DNA from: Pratylenchus scribneri
Lineage: Eukaryota; Nematoda; Chromadorea; Rhabditida; Pratylenchidae
Direction: 5' to 3'
DNA: 64,000 nucleotides
Assembly: GCA_030063045.1 (NCBI GenBank)
Contig: JAQSEB010000095.1
Location: 62,001-126,000 of the forward strand
The notes under the pieces are model-generated. The model was not told the origin of the DNA. It saw only the letters and a program-made list of their open reading frames with translations, and made no database searches. Below are positions 28,301 through 41,124 of the stretch, piece by piece. The translations under genes were made by a program, and so were the position numbers. Each line of letters starts with the position of its first letter. Within the stretch, counting starts at the first letter, position 1.

Positions 28301-30205
28301 TCATATTTTTTAGAAATTCATAAAAAATCAATATGAGGGTATTTTAAAAAAATAAAAAATATAGGACTGTATTTTTGGATGTAGAATATGATTCTAAAAA
28401 AAGAAACTCAAAAAATTCAAATCCTAGCTTAAAACATGTCAAATATACCCTAGGCATAATTGAATTTGGGTCATATTTTTTAGAAATTCATAAAAAATCA
28501 ATATGAGGGTATTTAAAAAAAATAAAAAAAAGATAGGCCTGTATTTTTTAATGGAGAATATAATTCTAAAAAAAGAAATTCGAAAAATTCAAATTCTGAA
28601 CTAAAACATGTCAAATATACCCTAGGCATAATTGCATTTGGGGGGTATTTTTTAGAAATTCATAAAAAATCAATATGGGGGTATTTAAAAAAAATAAAAA
28701 AAAGATAGGCCTGTATTTTTTAATGGAGAATATAATTCTAAAAAAAGAAATTCGAAAAATTCAAATTCTGAACTAAAACATGTCAAATATACCCTAGGCA
28801 TAATTGCATTTGGGGGGTATTTTTTAGAAATTCATAAAAAATCAATATGGGGGTATTTAAAAAAAATAAAAAAAATAGGACTGTATTTTTTGATGGAGAA
28901 TATGAATCTAAAAAAAGAAATTCGAAAAATTAAAATCCTAGCCTAAAACATGTCAAATATACCCTAGGCATAATTGAATTTGGGGGGTATTTTTTAGAAA
29001 TTCATAAAAAATCAATATGGGGGTATTTTAAAAAAATAAAAAAAGATAGGCTTGTATTTTTTGATGGAGAATATGATTCTAACAAAAGAATTTCAAAAAA
29101 TTCAAATCCCAGCCCAAAACTTGTCAAATATACACTAGGCATAATTGAATTTGGGGGGTATTTTTTAGAAATACATAAAAAATCAATATGGGGGTATTTT
29201 AAAAAAATAAAAAAGATAGGACTGTATTTTTTGATTGAGAATATGATTCTAACAAAAGAAATTCGAAAAATTAAAATCCTAGCCTAAAACATGTCAAATA
29301 TACCCTAGGCATAATTGAATTTGGGTCATATTTTTTAGAAATTCATAAAAAATCAATATGGGGGTATTTTAAAAAAATAAAAAAAGATAGGCCTGTATTT
29401 TTTGATGTAGAATATGATTCTAACAAAAGAAATTCGAAAAATTAAAATCCTAGCCTAAAACATGTCAAATAAACCCTAGGCATAATTGAATTTGGGTCAT
29501 ATTTTTTAGAAATTCATAAAAAATCAATATGAGGGTATTTTAAAAAAATAAAAAATATAGGACTGTATTTTTGGATGTAGAATATGATTCTTAAAAAAAA
29601 GAAACTCAAAAAATTCAAATCCTAGCTTAAAACATGTCAAATATACCCTAGGCAAAATTGAATTTGGGTCATATTTTTTAGAAATTCATAAAAAATCAAT
29701 ATGAGGGTATTTTAAAAAAATAAAAAATATAGGACTGTATTTTTGGATGTAGAATATGATTCTAAAAAAAGAAACTCAAAAAATTCAAATCCTAGCTTAA
29801 AACATGTCAAATATACCCTAGGCATAATTGAATTTGGGTCATATTTTTTAGAAATTCATAAAAAATCAATATGAGGGTATTTAAAAAAAATAAAAAAAAG
29901 ATAGGCCTGTATTTTTTAATGGAGAATATAATTCTAAAAAAAGAAATTCGAAAAATTCAAATTCTGAACTAAAACATGTCAAATATACCCTAGGCATAAT
30001 TGCATTTGGGGGGTATTTTTTAGAAATTCATAAAAAATCAATATGGGGGTATTTAAAAAAAATAAAAAAAAGATAGGCCTGTATTTTTTAATGGAGAATA
30101 TAATTCTAAAAAAAGAAATTCGAAAAATTCAAATTCTGAACTAAAACATGTCAAATATACCCTAGGCATAATTGCATTTGGGGGGTATTTTTTAGAAATT
30201 CATAA
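25380..30205 (+). repeat. 1,878-bp (11-mer) higher-order repeat, 2 units plus a partial unit
   Basis: CCCAGCCCAAAACTTG falls at 25862, 27230, 27740 and 29108, giving spacings of 1,368, 510 and 1,368 bp. ATTCTTAAAAAAAAG falls at 26341, 28219 and 29587. The unit is therefore 8 monomers (1,368 bp) plus 3 (510 bp). The third, partial unit lacks the trimer and diverges near 30205. Internal monomers include ATTTTTGGATGTAG with AGAAACTC and the CATTTGG type that fills the next 10 kb, so this HOR may be where that type enters the array. Confidence 0.85.
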
Positions 30206-31430
30206 AAAAACAATATGGGGGTATTTTAAAAAAATAAAAAAAGATAGGACTGTATTTTTTAATGGAGAATATAATTCTAAAAAAAGAAATTCGAAAAATT
30301 CAAATTCTGAACTAAAACATGTCAAAAATACCCTAGGCATAATTGCATTTGGGGGGTATTTTTTAGAAATTCATAAAAAATCAATATGGGGGTATTTAAA
30401 AAAAATAAAAAAAAGATAGGCCTGTATTTTTTAATGGAGAATATAATTCTAAAAAAAGAAATTCGAAAAATTCAAATTCTGAACTAAAACATGTCAAATA
30501 TACCCTAGGCATAATTGCATTTGGGGGGTATTTTTTAGAAATTCATAAAAAAACAATATGGGGGTATTTTAAAAAAATAAAAAAAGATAGGACTGTATTT
30601 TTTAATGGAGAATATAATTCTAAAAAAAGAAATTCGAAAAATTCAAATTCTGAACTAAAACATGTCAAATATACCCTAGGCATAATTGCATTTGGGGGGT
30701 ATTTTTTAGAAATTCATAAAAAATCAATATGGGGGTATTTAAAAAAAATAAAAAAAAGATAGGCCTGTATTTTTTAATGGAGAATATAATTCTAAAAAAA
30801 GAAATTCGAAAAATTCAAATTCTGAACTAAAACATGTCAAATATACCCTAGGCATAATTGCATTTGGGGGGTATTTTTTAGAAATTCATAAAAAAACAAT
30901 ATGGGGGTATTTTAAAAAAATAAAAAAAGATAGGACTGTATTTTTTAATGGAGAATATAATTCTAAAAAAAGAAATTCGAAAAATTCAAATTCTGAACTA
31001 AAACATGTCAAATATACCCTAGGCATAATTGCATTTGGGGGGTATTTTTTAGAAATTCATAAAAAATCAATATGGGGGTATTTAAAAAAAATAAAAAAAA
31101 GATAGGCCTGTATTTTTTAATGGAGAATATAATTCTAAAAAAAGAAATTCGAAAAATTCAAATTCTGAACTAAAACATGTCAAATATACCCTAGGCATAA
31201 TTGCATTTGGGGGGTATTTTTTAGAAATTCATAAAAAAACAATATGGGGGTATTTTAAAAAAATAAAAAAAGATAGGACTGTATTTTTTAATGGAGAATA
31301 TAATTCTAAAAAAAGAAATTCGAAAAATTCAAATTCTGAACTAAAACATGTCAAATATACCCTAGACATAATTGCATTTGGGGGGTATTTTTTAGAAATT
31401 CATAAAAAATCAATATGGGGGTATTTAAAA
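30205..31430 (+). repeat. 343-bp dimeric repeat, about 3.5 units
   Basis: Two CATTTGG monomers alternate. One has AAAAAAACAATATGG, TATTTTAAAAAAA and GGACTG. The other has AAAAAATCAATATGG, TATTTAAAAAAAA and GGCCTG. CAATATGGGG of the first type lies at 30211, 30554, 30897 and 31240, exactly 343 bp apart. Single-base private changes (CAAAAATACC near 30324, CCCTAGACAT near 31364) show that copies are not perfectly identical. Confidence 0.87.
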
Positions 31431-32830
31431 AAAATAAAAAAAAGATAGGCCTGTATTTTTTAATGGAGAATATAATTCTAAAAAAAGAAATTCGAAAAAT
31501 TCAAATTCTGAACTAAAACATGTCAAATATACCCTAGGCATAATTGCATTTGGGGGGTATTTTTTAGAAATTCATAAAAAATCAATATGGGGGTATTTAA
31601 AAAAAATAAAAAAAAGATAGGCATGTATTTTTTTAATGGAGAATATAATTCTAAAAAAAGAAATTCGAAAAATTCAAATTCTGAACTAAAACATGTCAAA
31701 TATACCCTAGGCATAATTGCATTTGGGGGGTATTTTTTAGAAATTCATAAAAAATCAATATGGGGGTATTTAAAAAAAATAAAAAAAAGATAGGCCTGTA
31801 TTTTTTAATGGAGAATATAATTCTAAAAAAAGAAATTCGAAAAATTCAAATTCTGAACTAAAACATGTCAAATATACCCTAGGCATAATTGCATTTGGGG
31901 GGTATTTTTTAGAAATTCATAAAAAATCAATATGGGGGTATTTAAAAAAAATAAAAAAAAGATAGGCATGTATTTTTTTAATGGAGAATATAATTCTAAA
32001 AAAAGAAATTCGAAAAATTCAAATTCTGAACTAAAACATGTCAAATATACCCTAGGCATAATTGCATTTGGGGGGTATTTTTTAGAAATTCATAAAAAAT
32101 CAATATGGGGGTATTTAAAAAAAATAAAAAAAAGATAGGCCTGTATTTTTTAATGGAGAATATAATTCTAAAAAAAGAAATTCGAAAAATTCAAATTCTG
32201 AACTAAAACATGTCAAATATACCCTAGGCATAATTGCATTTGGGGGGTATTTTTTAGAAATTCATAAAAAATCAATATGGGGGTATTTAAAAAAAATAAA
32301 AAAAAGATAGGCATGTATTTTTTTAATGGAGAATATAATTCTAAAAAAAGAAATTCGAAAAATTCAAATTCTGAACTAAAACATGTCAAATATACCCTAG
32401 GCATAATTGCATTTGGGGGGTATTTTTTAGAAATTCATAAAAAATCAATATGGGGGTATTTAAAAAAAATAAAAAAAAGATAGGCCTGTATTTTTTAATG
32501 GAGAATATAATTCTAAAAAAAGAAATTCGAAAAATTCAAATTCTGAACTAAAACATGTCAAATATACCCTAGGCATAATTGCATTTGGGGGGTATTTTTT
32601 AGAAATTCATAAAAAATCAATATGGGGGTATTTAAAAAAAATAAAAAAAAGATAGGCCTGTATTTTTTAATGGAGAATATAATTCTAAAAAAAGAAATTC
32701 GAAAAATTCAAATTCTGAACTAAAACATGTCAAATATACCCTAGGCATAATTGCATTTGGGGGGTATTTTTTAGAAATTCATAAAAAATCAATATGGGGG
32801 TATTTAAAAAAAATAAAAAAAAGATAGGCA
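31430..32830 (+). repeat. 345-bp dimeric repeat
   Basis: GGCATG followed by a T7 run marks one monomer in two, with GCATG at 31621, 31966 and 32311 (345 bp), then 32828 (345 + 172). The partner monomer has GGCCTG and T6. A dimer length divisible by three keeps identical short frames open in every copy on both strands, which is why this stretch looks rich in small ORFs. There is no other sign of coding. Confidence 0.87.
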
Positions 32831-34022
32831 TGTATTTTTTTAATGGAGAATATGATTCTAAAAAAAGAAATTCGAAAAATTCAAATTCTGAACTAAAACA
32901 TATCAAATATACCCTAGGCATAATTGCATTTGGGGGGTATTTTTTAGAAATTCATAAAAAATCAATATGGGGGTATTTAAAAAAAATAAATAAAAGATAG
33001 GCCTGTATTTTTTAATGGAGAATATAATTCTAAAAAAAGAAATTCGAAAAATTCAAATTCTGAACTAAAACATGTCAAATATACCCTAGGCATAATTGCA
33101 TTTGGGGGGTATTTTTTAGAAATTCATAAAAAAACAATATGGGGGTATTTTAAAAAAATAAAAAAAGATAGGACTGTATTTTTTAATGGAGAATATAATT
33201 CTAAAAAAAGAAATTCGAAAAATTCAAATTCTGAACTAAAACATGTCAAATATACCCTAGGCATAATTGCATTTGGGGGGTATTTTTTAGAAATTCATAA
33301 AAAATCAATATGGGGGTATTTAAAAAAAATAAAAAAAGATAGGCCTGTATTTTTTGATGGAGAATATGATTCTAAAAAAAGAAATTCGAAAAATTCAAAT
33401 TCTGAACTAAAACATGTCAAATATACCCTAGGCATAATTGCATTTGGGGGGTATTTTTTAGAAATTCATAAAAAATCAATATGGGGGTATTTAAAAAAAA
33501 TAAAAAAAGATAGGCCTGTATTTTTTGATGGAGAATATGATTCTAAAAAAAGAAATTCGAAAAATTCAAATTCTGAACTAAAACATGTCAAATATACCCT
33601 AGGCATAATTGCATTTGGGGGGTATTTTTTAGAAATTCATAAAAAATCAATATGGGGGTATTTAAAAAAAATAAAAAAAAGATAGGCCTGTATTTTTTGA
33701 TGGAGAATATGATTCTAAAAAAAGAAATTCGAAAAATTCAAATTCTGAACTAAAACATGTCAAATATACCCTAGGCATAATTGCATTTGGGGGGTATTTT
33801 TTAGAAATTCATAAAAAAACAATATGGGGGTATTTTAAAAAAATAAAAAAAGATAGGCCTGTATTTTTTGATGGAGAATATGATTCTAAAAAAAGAAATT
33901 CGAAAAATTCAAATTCTGAACTAAAACATGTCAAATATACCCTAGGCATAATTGCATTTGGGGGGTATTTTTTAGAAATTCATAAAAAAACAATATGGGG
34001 GTATTTTAAAAAAATAAAAAAA
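32830..34022 (+). repeat. CATTTGG monomers, no regular HOR seen
   Basis: Monomers of about 170-172 bp with GGCCTG and GATGGAGAATATG, alternating irregularly between AATCAATATGG and AAACAATATGG. AAATAAATAAAAG at about 32988 first shows a change that becomes common from 34.7 kb on. Nothing but satellite seen. Confidence 0.75.
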
Positions 34023-34550
34023 GATAGGCCTGTATTTTTTGATGTAGAATATGATTCTAACAAAAGAAATTCGAAAAATTAAAATCCTAGCCTAAAACAT
34101 GTCAAATAAACCCTAGGCATAATTGAATTTGGGTCATATTTTTTAGAAATTCATAAAAAATCAATATGAGGGTATTTTAAAAAAATAAAAAATATAGGAC
34201 TGTATTTTTGGATGTAGAATATGATTCTAAAAAAAGAAACTCAAAAAATTCAAATCCTAGCTTAAAACATGTCAAATATACCCTAGGCAAAATTGAATTT
34301 GGGTCATATTTTTTAGAAATTCATAAAAAATCAATATGAGGGTATTTTAAAAAAATAAAAAATATAGGACTGTATTTTTGGATGTAGAATATGATTCTAA
34401 AAAAAGAAACTCAAAAAATTCAAATCCTAGCTTAAAACATGTCAAATATACCCTAGGCATAATTGAATTTGGGTCATATTTTTTAGAAATTCATAAAAAA
34501 TCAATATGAGGGTATTTAAAAAAAATAAAAAAAAGATAGGCCTGTATTTT
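34023..34550 (+). repeat. Displaced copy of part of the 1,878-bp unit
   Basis: About three monomers with GATGTAG, AATAAACCCTAGG, ATTTTTGGATGTAG, AGAAACTC and GGCAAAATTG reproduce the segment at about 26150-26680 (offset about 7,873). They differ in lacking the extra T and A of ATTCTTAAAAAAAAG. They sit as an island inside CATTTGG monomers. Confidence 0.8.
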
Positions 34551-36502
34551 TTAATGGAGAATATGATTCTAAAAAAAGAAATTCGAAAAATTCAAATTCT
34601 GAACTAAAACATGTCAAATATACCCTAGGCATAATTGCATTTGGGGGGTATTTTTTAGAAATTCATAAAAAATCAATATGGGGGTATTTAAAAAAAATAA
34701 ATAAAAGATAGGCCTGTATTTTTTAATGGAGAATATAATTCTAAAAAAAGAAATTCGAAAAATTCAAATTCTGAACTAAAACATGTCAAATATACCCTAG
34801 GCATAATTGCATTTGGGGGGTATTTTTTAGAAATTCATAAAAAAACAATATGGGGGTATTTTAAAAAAATAAAAAAAGATAGGACTGTATTTTTTAATGG
34901 AGAATATAATTCTAAAAAAAGAAATTCGAAAAATTCAAATTCTGAACTAAAACATGTCAAATATACCCTAGGCATAATTGCATTTGGGGGGTATTTTTTA
35001 GAAATTCATAAAAAATCAATATGGGGGTATTTAAAAAAAATAAAAAAAATAGGACTGTATTTTTTAATGGAGAATATAATTCTAAAAAAAGAAATTCGAA
35101 AAATTCAAATTCTGAACTAAAACATGTCAAATATACCCTAGGCATAATTGCATTTGGGGGGTATTTTTTAGAAATTCATAAAAAAACAATATGGGGGTAT
35201 TTTAAAAAAATAAAAAAAGATAGGCCTGTATTTTTTGATGAAGAATATGATTCTAAAAAAAGAAATTCGAAAAATTCAAATTCTGAACTAAAACATGTCA
35301 AATATACCCTAGGCATAATTGCATTTGGGGGGTATTTTTTAGAAATTCATAAAAAATCAATATGGGGGTATTTAAAAAAAATAAAAAAAATAGGACTGTA
35401 TTTTTTAATGGAGAATATAATTCTAAAAAAAGAAATTCGAAAAATTCAAATTCTGAACTAAAACATGTCAAATATACCCTAGGCATAATTGCATTTGGGG
35501 GGTATTTTTTAGAAATTCATAAAAAAACAATATGGGGGTATTTAAAAAAAATAAAAAAAATAGGACTGTATTTTTTAATGGAGAATATAATTCTAAAAAA
35601 AGAAATTCGAAAAATTCAAATTCTGAACTAAAACATGTCAAATATACCCTAGGCATAATTGCATTTGGGGGGTATTTTTTAGAAATTCATAAAAAAACAA
35701 TATGGGGGTATTTTAAAAAAATAAAAAAAAGATAGGACTGTATTTTTTAATGGAGAATATAATTCTAAAAAAAGAAATTCGAAAAATTCAAATTCTGAAC
35801 TAAAACATGTCAAATATACCCTAGGCATAATTGCATTTGGGGGGTATTTTTTAGAAATTCATAAAAAAACAATATGGGGGTATTTTAAAAAAATAAAAAA
35901 AGATAGGACTGTATTTTTTAATGGAGAATATAATTCTAAAAAAAGAAATTCGAAAAATTCAAATTCTGAACTAAAACATGTCAAATATACCCTTGGCATA
36001 ATTGCATTTGGGGGGTATTTTTTAGAAATTCATAAAAAAACAATATGGGGGTATTTAAAAAAAATAAAAAAAATAGGACTGTATTTTTTAATGGAGAATA
36101 TAATTCTAAAAAAAGAAATTCGAAAAATTCAAATTCTGAACTAAAACATGTCAAATATACCCTAGGCATAATTGCATTTGGGGGGTATTTTTTAGAAATT
36201 CATAAAAAAACAATATGGGGGTATTTAAAAAAAATAAATAAAAGATAGGCCTGTATTTTTTAATGGAGAATATAATTCTAAAAAAAGAAATTCGAAAAAT
36301 TCAAATTCTGAACTAAAACATGTCAAATATACCCTAGGCATAATTGCATTTGGGGGGTATTTTTTAGAAATTCATAAAAAAACAATATGGGGGTATTTTA
36401 AAAAAATAAAAAAAGATAGGACTGTATTTTTTAATGGAGAATATAATTCTAAAAAAAGAAATTCGAAAAATTCAAATTCTGAACTAAAACATGTCAAATA
36501 TA
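34551..36502 (+). repeat. CATTTGG monomers with short poly-A box
   Basis: Several monomers carry AATAAAAAAAATAGG, missing the G of AAGATAGG, at about 35040, 35381, 35551 and 36064. The 35021 and 35362 monomers are 341 bp apart and near identical. CCCTTGGC replaces CCCTAGGC at 35990, removing the CCTAGG palindrome. The two-monomer open frame at 35021-35461 is read-through of in-phase repeats. Confidence 0.75.
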
Positions 36503-39500
36503 CCCTTGGCATAATTGCATTTGGGGGGTATTTTTTAGAAATTCATAAAAAATCAATATGGGGGTATTTAAAAAAAATAAATAAAAGATAGGCCTGTATT
36601 TTTTAATGGAGAATATAATTCTAAAAAAAGAAATTCGAAAAATTCAAATTCTGAACTAAAACATGTCAAATATACCCTAGGCATAATTGCATTTGGGGGG
36701 TATTTTTTAGAAATTCATAAAAAAACAATATGGGGGTATTTAAAAAAAATAAAAAAAAGATAGGACTGTATTTTTTAATGGAGAATATAATTCTAAAAAA
36801 AGAAATTCGAAAAATTCAAATTCTGAACTAAAACATGTCAAATATACCCTAGGCATAATTGCATTTGGGGGGTATTTTTTAGAAATTCATAAAAAAACAA
36901 TATGGGGGTATTTTAAAAAAATAAAAAAAAGATAGGACTGTATTTTTTAATGGAGAATATAATTCTAAAAAAAGAAATTCGAAAAATTCAAATTCTGAAC
37001 TAAAACATGTCAAATATACCCTAGGCATAATTGCATTTGGGGGGTATTTTTTAGAAATTCATAAAAAAACAATATGGGGGTATTTTAAAAAAATAAAAAA
37101 AAGATAGGCCTGTATTTTTTAATGGAGAATATAATTCTAAAAAAAGAAATTCGAAAAATTCAAATTCTGAACTAAAACATGTCAAATATACCCTAGGCAT
37201 AATTGCATTTGGGGGGTATTTTTTAGAAATTCATAAAAAAACAATATGGGGGTATTTTAAAAAAATAAAAAAAAGATAGGACTGTATTTTTTAATGGAGA
37301 ATATAATTCTAAAAAAAGAAATTCGAAAAATTCAAATTCTGAACTAAAACATGTCAAATATACCCTAGGCATAATTGCATTTGGGGGGTATTTTTTAGAA
37401 ATTCATAAAAAAACAATATGGGGGTATTTTAAAAAAATAAAAAAAAGATAGGACTGTATTTTTTAATGGAGAATATAATTCTAAAAAAAGAAATTCGAAA
37501 AATTCAAATTCTGAACTAAAACATGTCAAATATACCCTAGGCATAATTGCATTTGGGGGGTATTTTTTAGAAATTCATAAAAAAACAATATGGGGGTATT
37601 TTAAAAAAATAAATAAAAGATAGGCCTGTATTTTTTAATGGAGAATATAATTCTAAAAAAAGAAATTCGAAAAATTCAAATTCTGAACTAAAACATGTCA
37701 AATATACCCTAGGCATAATTGCATTTGGGGGGTATTTTTTAGAAATTCATAAAAAAACAATATGGGGGTATTTTAAAAAAATAAAAAAAGATAGGACTGT
37801 ATTTTTTAATGGAGAATATAATTCTAAAAAAAGAAATTCGAAAAATTCAAATTCTGAACTAAAACATGTCAAATATACCCTTGGCATAATTGCATTTGGG
37901 GGGTATTTTTTAGAAATTCATAAAAAATCAATATGGGGGTATTTAAAAAAAATAAATAAAAGATAGGCCTGTATTTTTTAATGGAGAATATAATTCTAAA
38001 AAAAGAAATTCGAAAAATTCAAATTCTGAACTAAAACATGTCAAATATACCCTAGGCATAATTGCATTTGGGGGGTATTTTTTAGAAATTCATAAAAAAA
38101 CAATATGGGGGTATTTAAAAAAAATAAAAAAAAGATAGGACTGTATTTTTTAATGGAGAATATAATTCTAAAAAAAGAAATTCGAAAAATTCAAATTCTG
38201 AACTAAAACATGTCAAATATACCCTTGGCATAATTGCATTTGGGGGGTATTTTTTAGAAATTCATAAAAAATCAATATGGGGGTATTTAAAAAAAATAAA
38301 TAAAAGATAGGCCTGTATTTTTTAATGGAGAATATAATTCTAAAAAAAGAAATTCGAAAAATTCAAATTCTGAACTAAAACATGTCAAATATACCCTAGG
38401 CATAATTGCATTTGGGGGGTATTTTTTAGAAATTCATAAAAAAACAATATGGGGGTATTTTAAAAAAATAAAAAAAAGATAGGACTGTATTTTTTAATGG
38501 AGAATATAATTCTAAAAAAAGAAATTCGAAAAATTCAAATTCTGAACTAAAACATGTCAAATATACCCTAGGCATAATTGCATTTGGGGGGTATTTTTTA
38601 GAAATTCATAAAAAAACAATATGGGGGTATTTTAAAAAAATAAATAAAAGATAGGCCTGTATTTTTTAATGGAGAATATAATTCTAAAAAAAGAAATTCG
38701 AAAAATTCAAATTCTGAACTAAAACATGTCAAATATACCCTAGGCATAATTGCATTTGGGGGGTATTTTTTAGAAATTCATAAAAAAACAATATGGGGGT
38801 ATTTTAAAAAAATAAAAAAAGATAGGACTGTATTTTTTAATGGAGAATATAATTCTAAAAAAAGAAATTCGAAAAATTCAAATTCTGAACTAAAACATGT
38901 CAAATATACCCTTGGCATAATTGCATTTGGGGGGTATTTTTTAGAAATTCATAAAAAATCAATATGGGGGTATTTAAAAAAAATAAATAAAAGATAGGCC
39001 TGTATTTTTTAATGGAGAATATAATTCTAAAAAAAGAAATTCGAAAAATTCAAATTCTGAACTAAAACATGTCAAATATACCCTAGGCATAATTGCATTT
39101 GGGGGGTATTTTTTAGAAATTCATAAAAAAACAATATGGGGGTATTTAAAAAAAATAAAAAAAAGATAGGACTGTATTTTTTAATGGAGAATATAATTCT
39201 AAAAAAAGAAATTCGAAAAATTCAAATTCTGAACTAAAACATGTCAAATATACCCTAGGCATAATTGCATTTGGGGGGTATTTTTTAGAAATTCATAAAA
39301 AAACAATATGGGGGTATTTTAAAAAAATAAAAAAAAGATAGGACTGTATTTTTTAATGGAGAATATAATTCTAAAAAAAGAAATTCGAAAAATTCAAATT
39401 CTGAACTAAAACATGTCAAATATACCCTAGGCATAATTGCATTTGGGGGGTATTTTTTAGAAATTCATAAAAAAACAATATGGGGGTATTTTAAAAAAAT

Positions 39501-40011
39501 AAAAAAAAGATAGGCCTGTATTTTTTAATGGAGAATATAATTCTAAAAAAAGAAATTCGAAAAATTCAAATTCTGAACTAAAACATGTCAAATATACCCT
39601 AGGCATAATTGCATTTGGGGGGTATTTTTTAGAAATTCATAAAAAAACAATATGGGGGTATTTTAAAAAAATAAAAAAAAGATAGGACTGTATTTTTTAA
39701 TGGAGAATATAATTCTAAAAAAAGAAATTCGAAAAATTCAAATTCTGAACTAAAACATGTCAAATATACCCTAGGCATAATTGCATTTGGGGGGTATTTT
39801 TTAGAAATTCATAAAAAAACAATATGGGGGTATTTTAAAAAAATAAAAAAAAGATAGGACTGTATTTTTTAATGGAGAATATAATTCTAAAAAAAGAAAT
39901 TCGAAAAATTCAAATTCTGAACTAAAACATGTCAAATATACCCTAGGCATAATTGCATTTGGGGGGTATTTTTTAGAAATTCATAAAAAAACAATATGGG
40001 GGTATTTTAAA
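36503..40011 (+). repeat. 2,406-bp (14-mer) higher-order repeat
   Basis: The segment from CCCTTGGC at 36503 to about 37605 recurs from 38909 to about 40011 with the same order of TATTTAAAA/TATTTTAAAA, AAATAAATAAAAG and GGACTG/GGCCTG boxes. It breaks where AAATAAAAG differs from AAAAAAAG. CCCTTGGC occurs at 36503, 37878, 38222 and 38909 (spacings 1,375, 344 and 687 bp, i.e. 8, 2 and 4 monomers). Monomers average 172 bp here. Confidence 0.82.
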
Positions 40012-41124
40012 AAAATAAAAAAAAGATAGGCCTGTATTTTTTAATGGAGAATATAATTCTAAAAAAAGAAATTCGAAAAATTCAAATTCTGAACTAAAAC
40101 ATGTCAAATATACCCTAGGCATAATTGCATTTGGGGGGTATTTTTTAGAAATTCATAAAAAAACAATATGGGGGTATTTTAAAAAAATAAAAAAAAGATA
40201 GGACTGTATTTTTTAATGGAGAATATAATTCTAAAAAAAGAAATTCGAAAAATTCAAATTCTGAACTAAAACATGTCAAATATACCCTAGGCATAATTGC
40301 ATTTGGGGGGTATTTTTTAGAAATTCATAAAAAATCAATATGGGGGTATTTAAAAAAAATAAAAAAAATAGGACTGTATTTTTTAATGGAGAATATAATT
40401 CTAAAAAAAGAAATTCGAAAAATTCAAATTCTGAACTAAAACATGTCAAATATACCCTAGGCATAATTGCATTTGGGGGGTATTTTTTAGAAATTCATAA
40501 AAAATCAATATGGGGGTATTTAAAAAAAATAAAAAATGGCTGCCCTGTATTTTTTGATGTAGAATATGATTCTAAAAAAAGAAATTCAAAAAACTCAAAT
40601 CTTAGCCTAAAACATGTCAAATATACCCTAGGCATAATTGCATTTGGGGGGTATTTTTTAGATATTCATAAAAAATCAATATGGGGTATTTAAAAAAAAT
40701 AAAAAAGAGAGGACTGTATTTTTTAATGGAGAATATAATTCTAAAAAAAGAAATTCGAAAAATTCAAATTCTGAACTAAAACATGTCAAATATACCCTAG
40801 GCATAATTGCATTTGGGGGGTATTTTTTAGAAATTCATAAAAAATCAATATGGGGGTATTTAAAAAAAATAAAAAATGGCTGCCCTGTATTTTTTGATGT
40901 AGAATATGATTCTAAAAAAAGAAATTCAAAAAACTCAAATCTTAGCCTAAAACATGTCAAATATACCCTAGGCATAATTGCATTTGGGGGGTATTTTTTA
41001 GATATTCATAAAAAATCAATATGGGGTATTTAAAAAAAATAAAAAAGATAGGACTGTATTTTTTAATGGAGAATATAATTCTAAAAAAAGAAATTCGAAA
41101 AATTCAAATTCTGAACTAAAACAT
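40012..41124 (+). repeat. 340-bp duplication with ATGGCTGCCCTG variant
   Basis: A distinctive monomer with AAAAATGGCTGCCCTG, GATGTAG, AACTCAAATCTTAGCC and AGATATTCAT occurs at 40535 and 40875, exactly 340 bp apart. It is the dimer partner of an ordinary CATTTGG monomer. The copies differ by AAGAGAGG against AAGATAGG near 40705 and 41045. Both copies also have ATATGGGG (one G fewer). Confidence 0.85.

Noticed and set aside
35021..35461. Open frames of up to 146 codons, several on both strands, between 19.9 and 43.3 kb
   Set aside because: They are read-through of repeats whose length or dimer length is near a multiple of three. The same peptide recurs at every copy, frames break wherever a poly-A length changes, and both strands are open at once. 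No codon bias, start context or domain supports coding.
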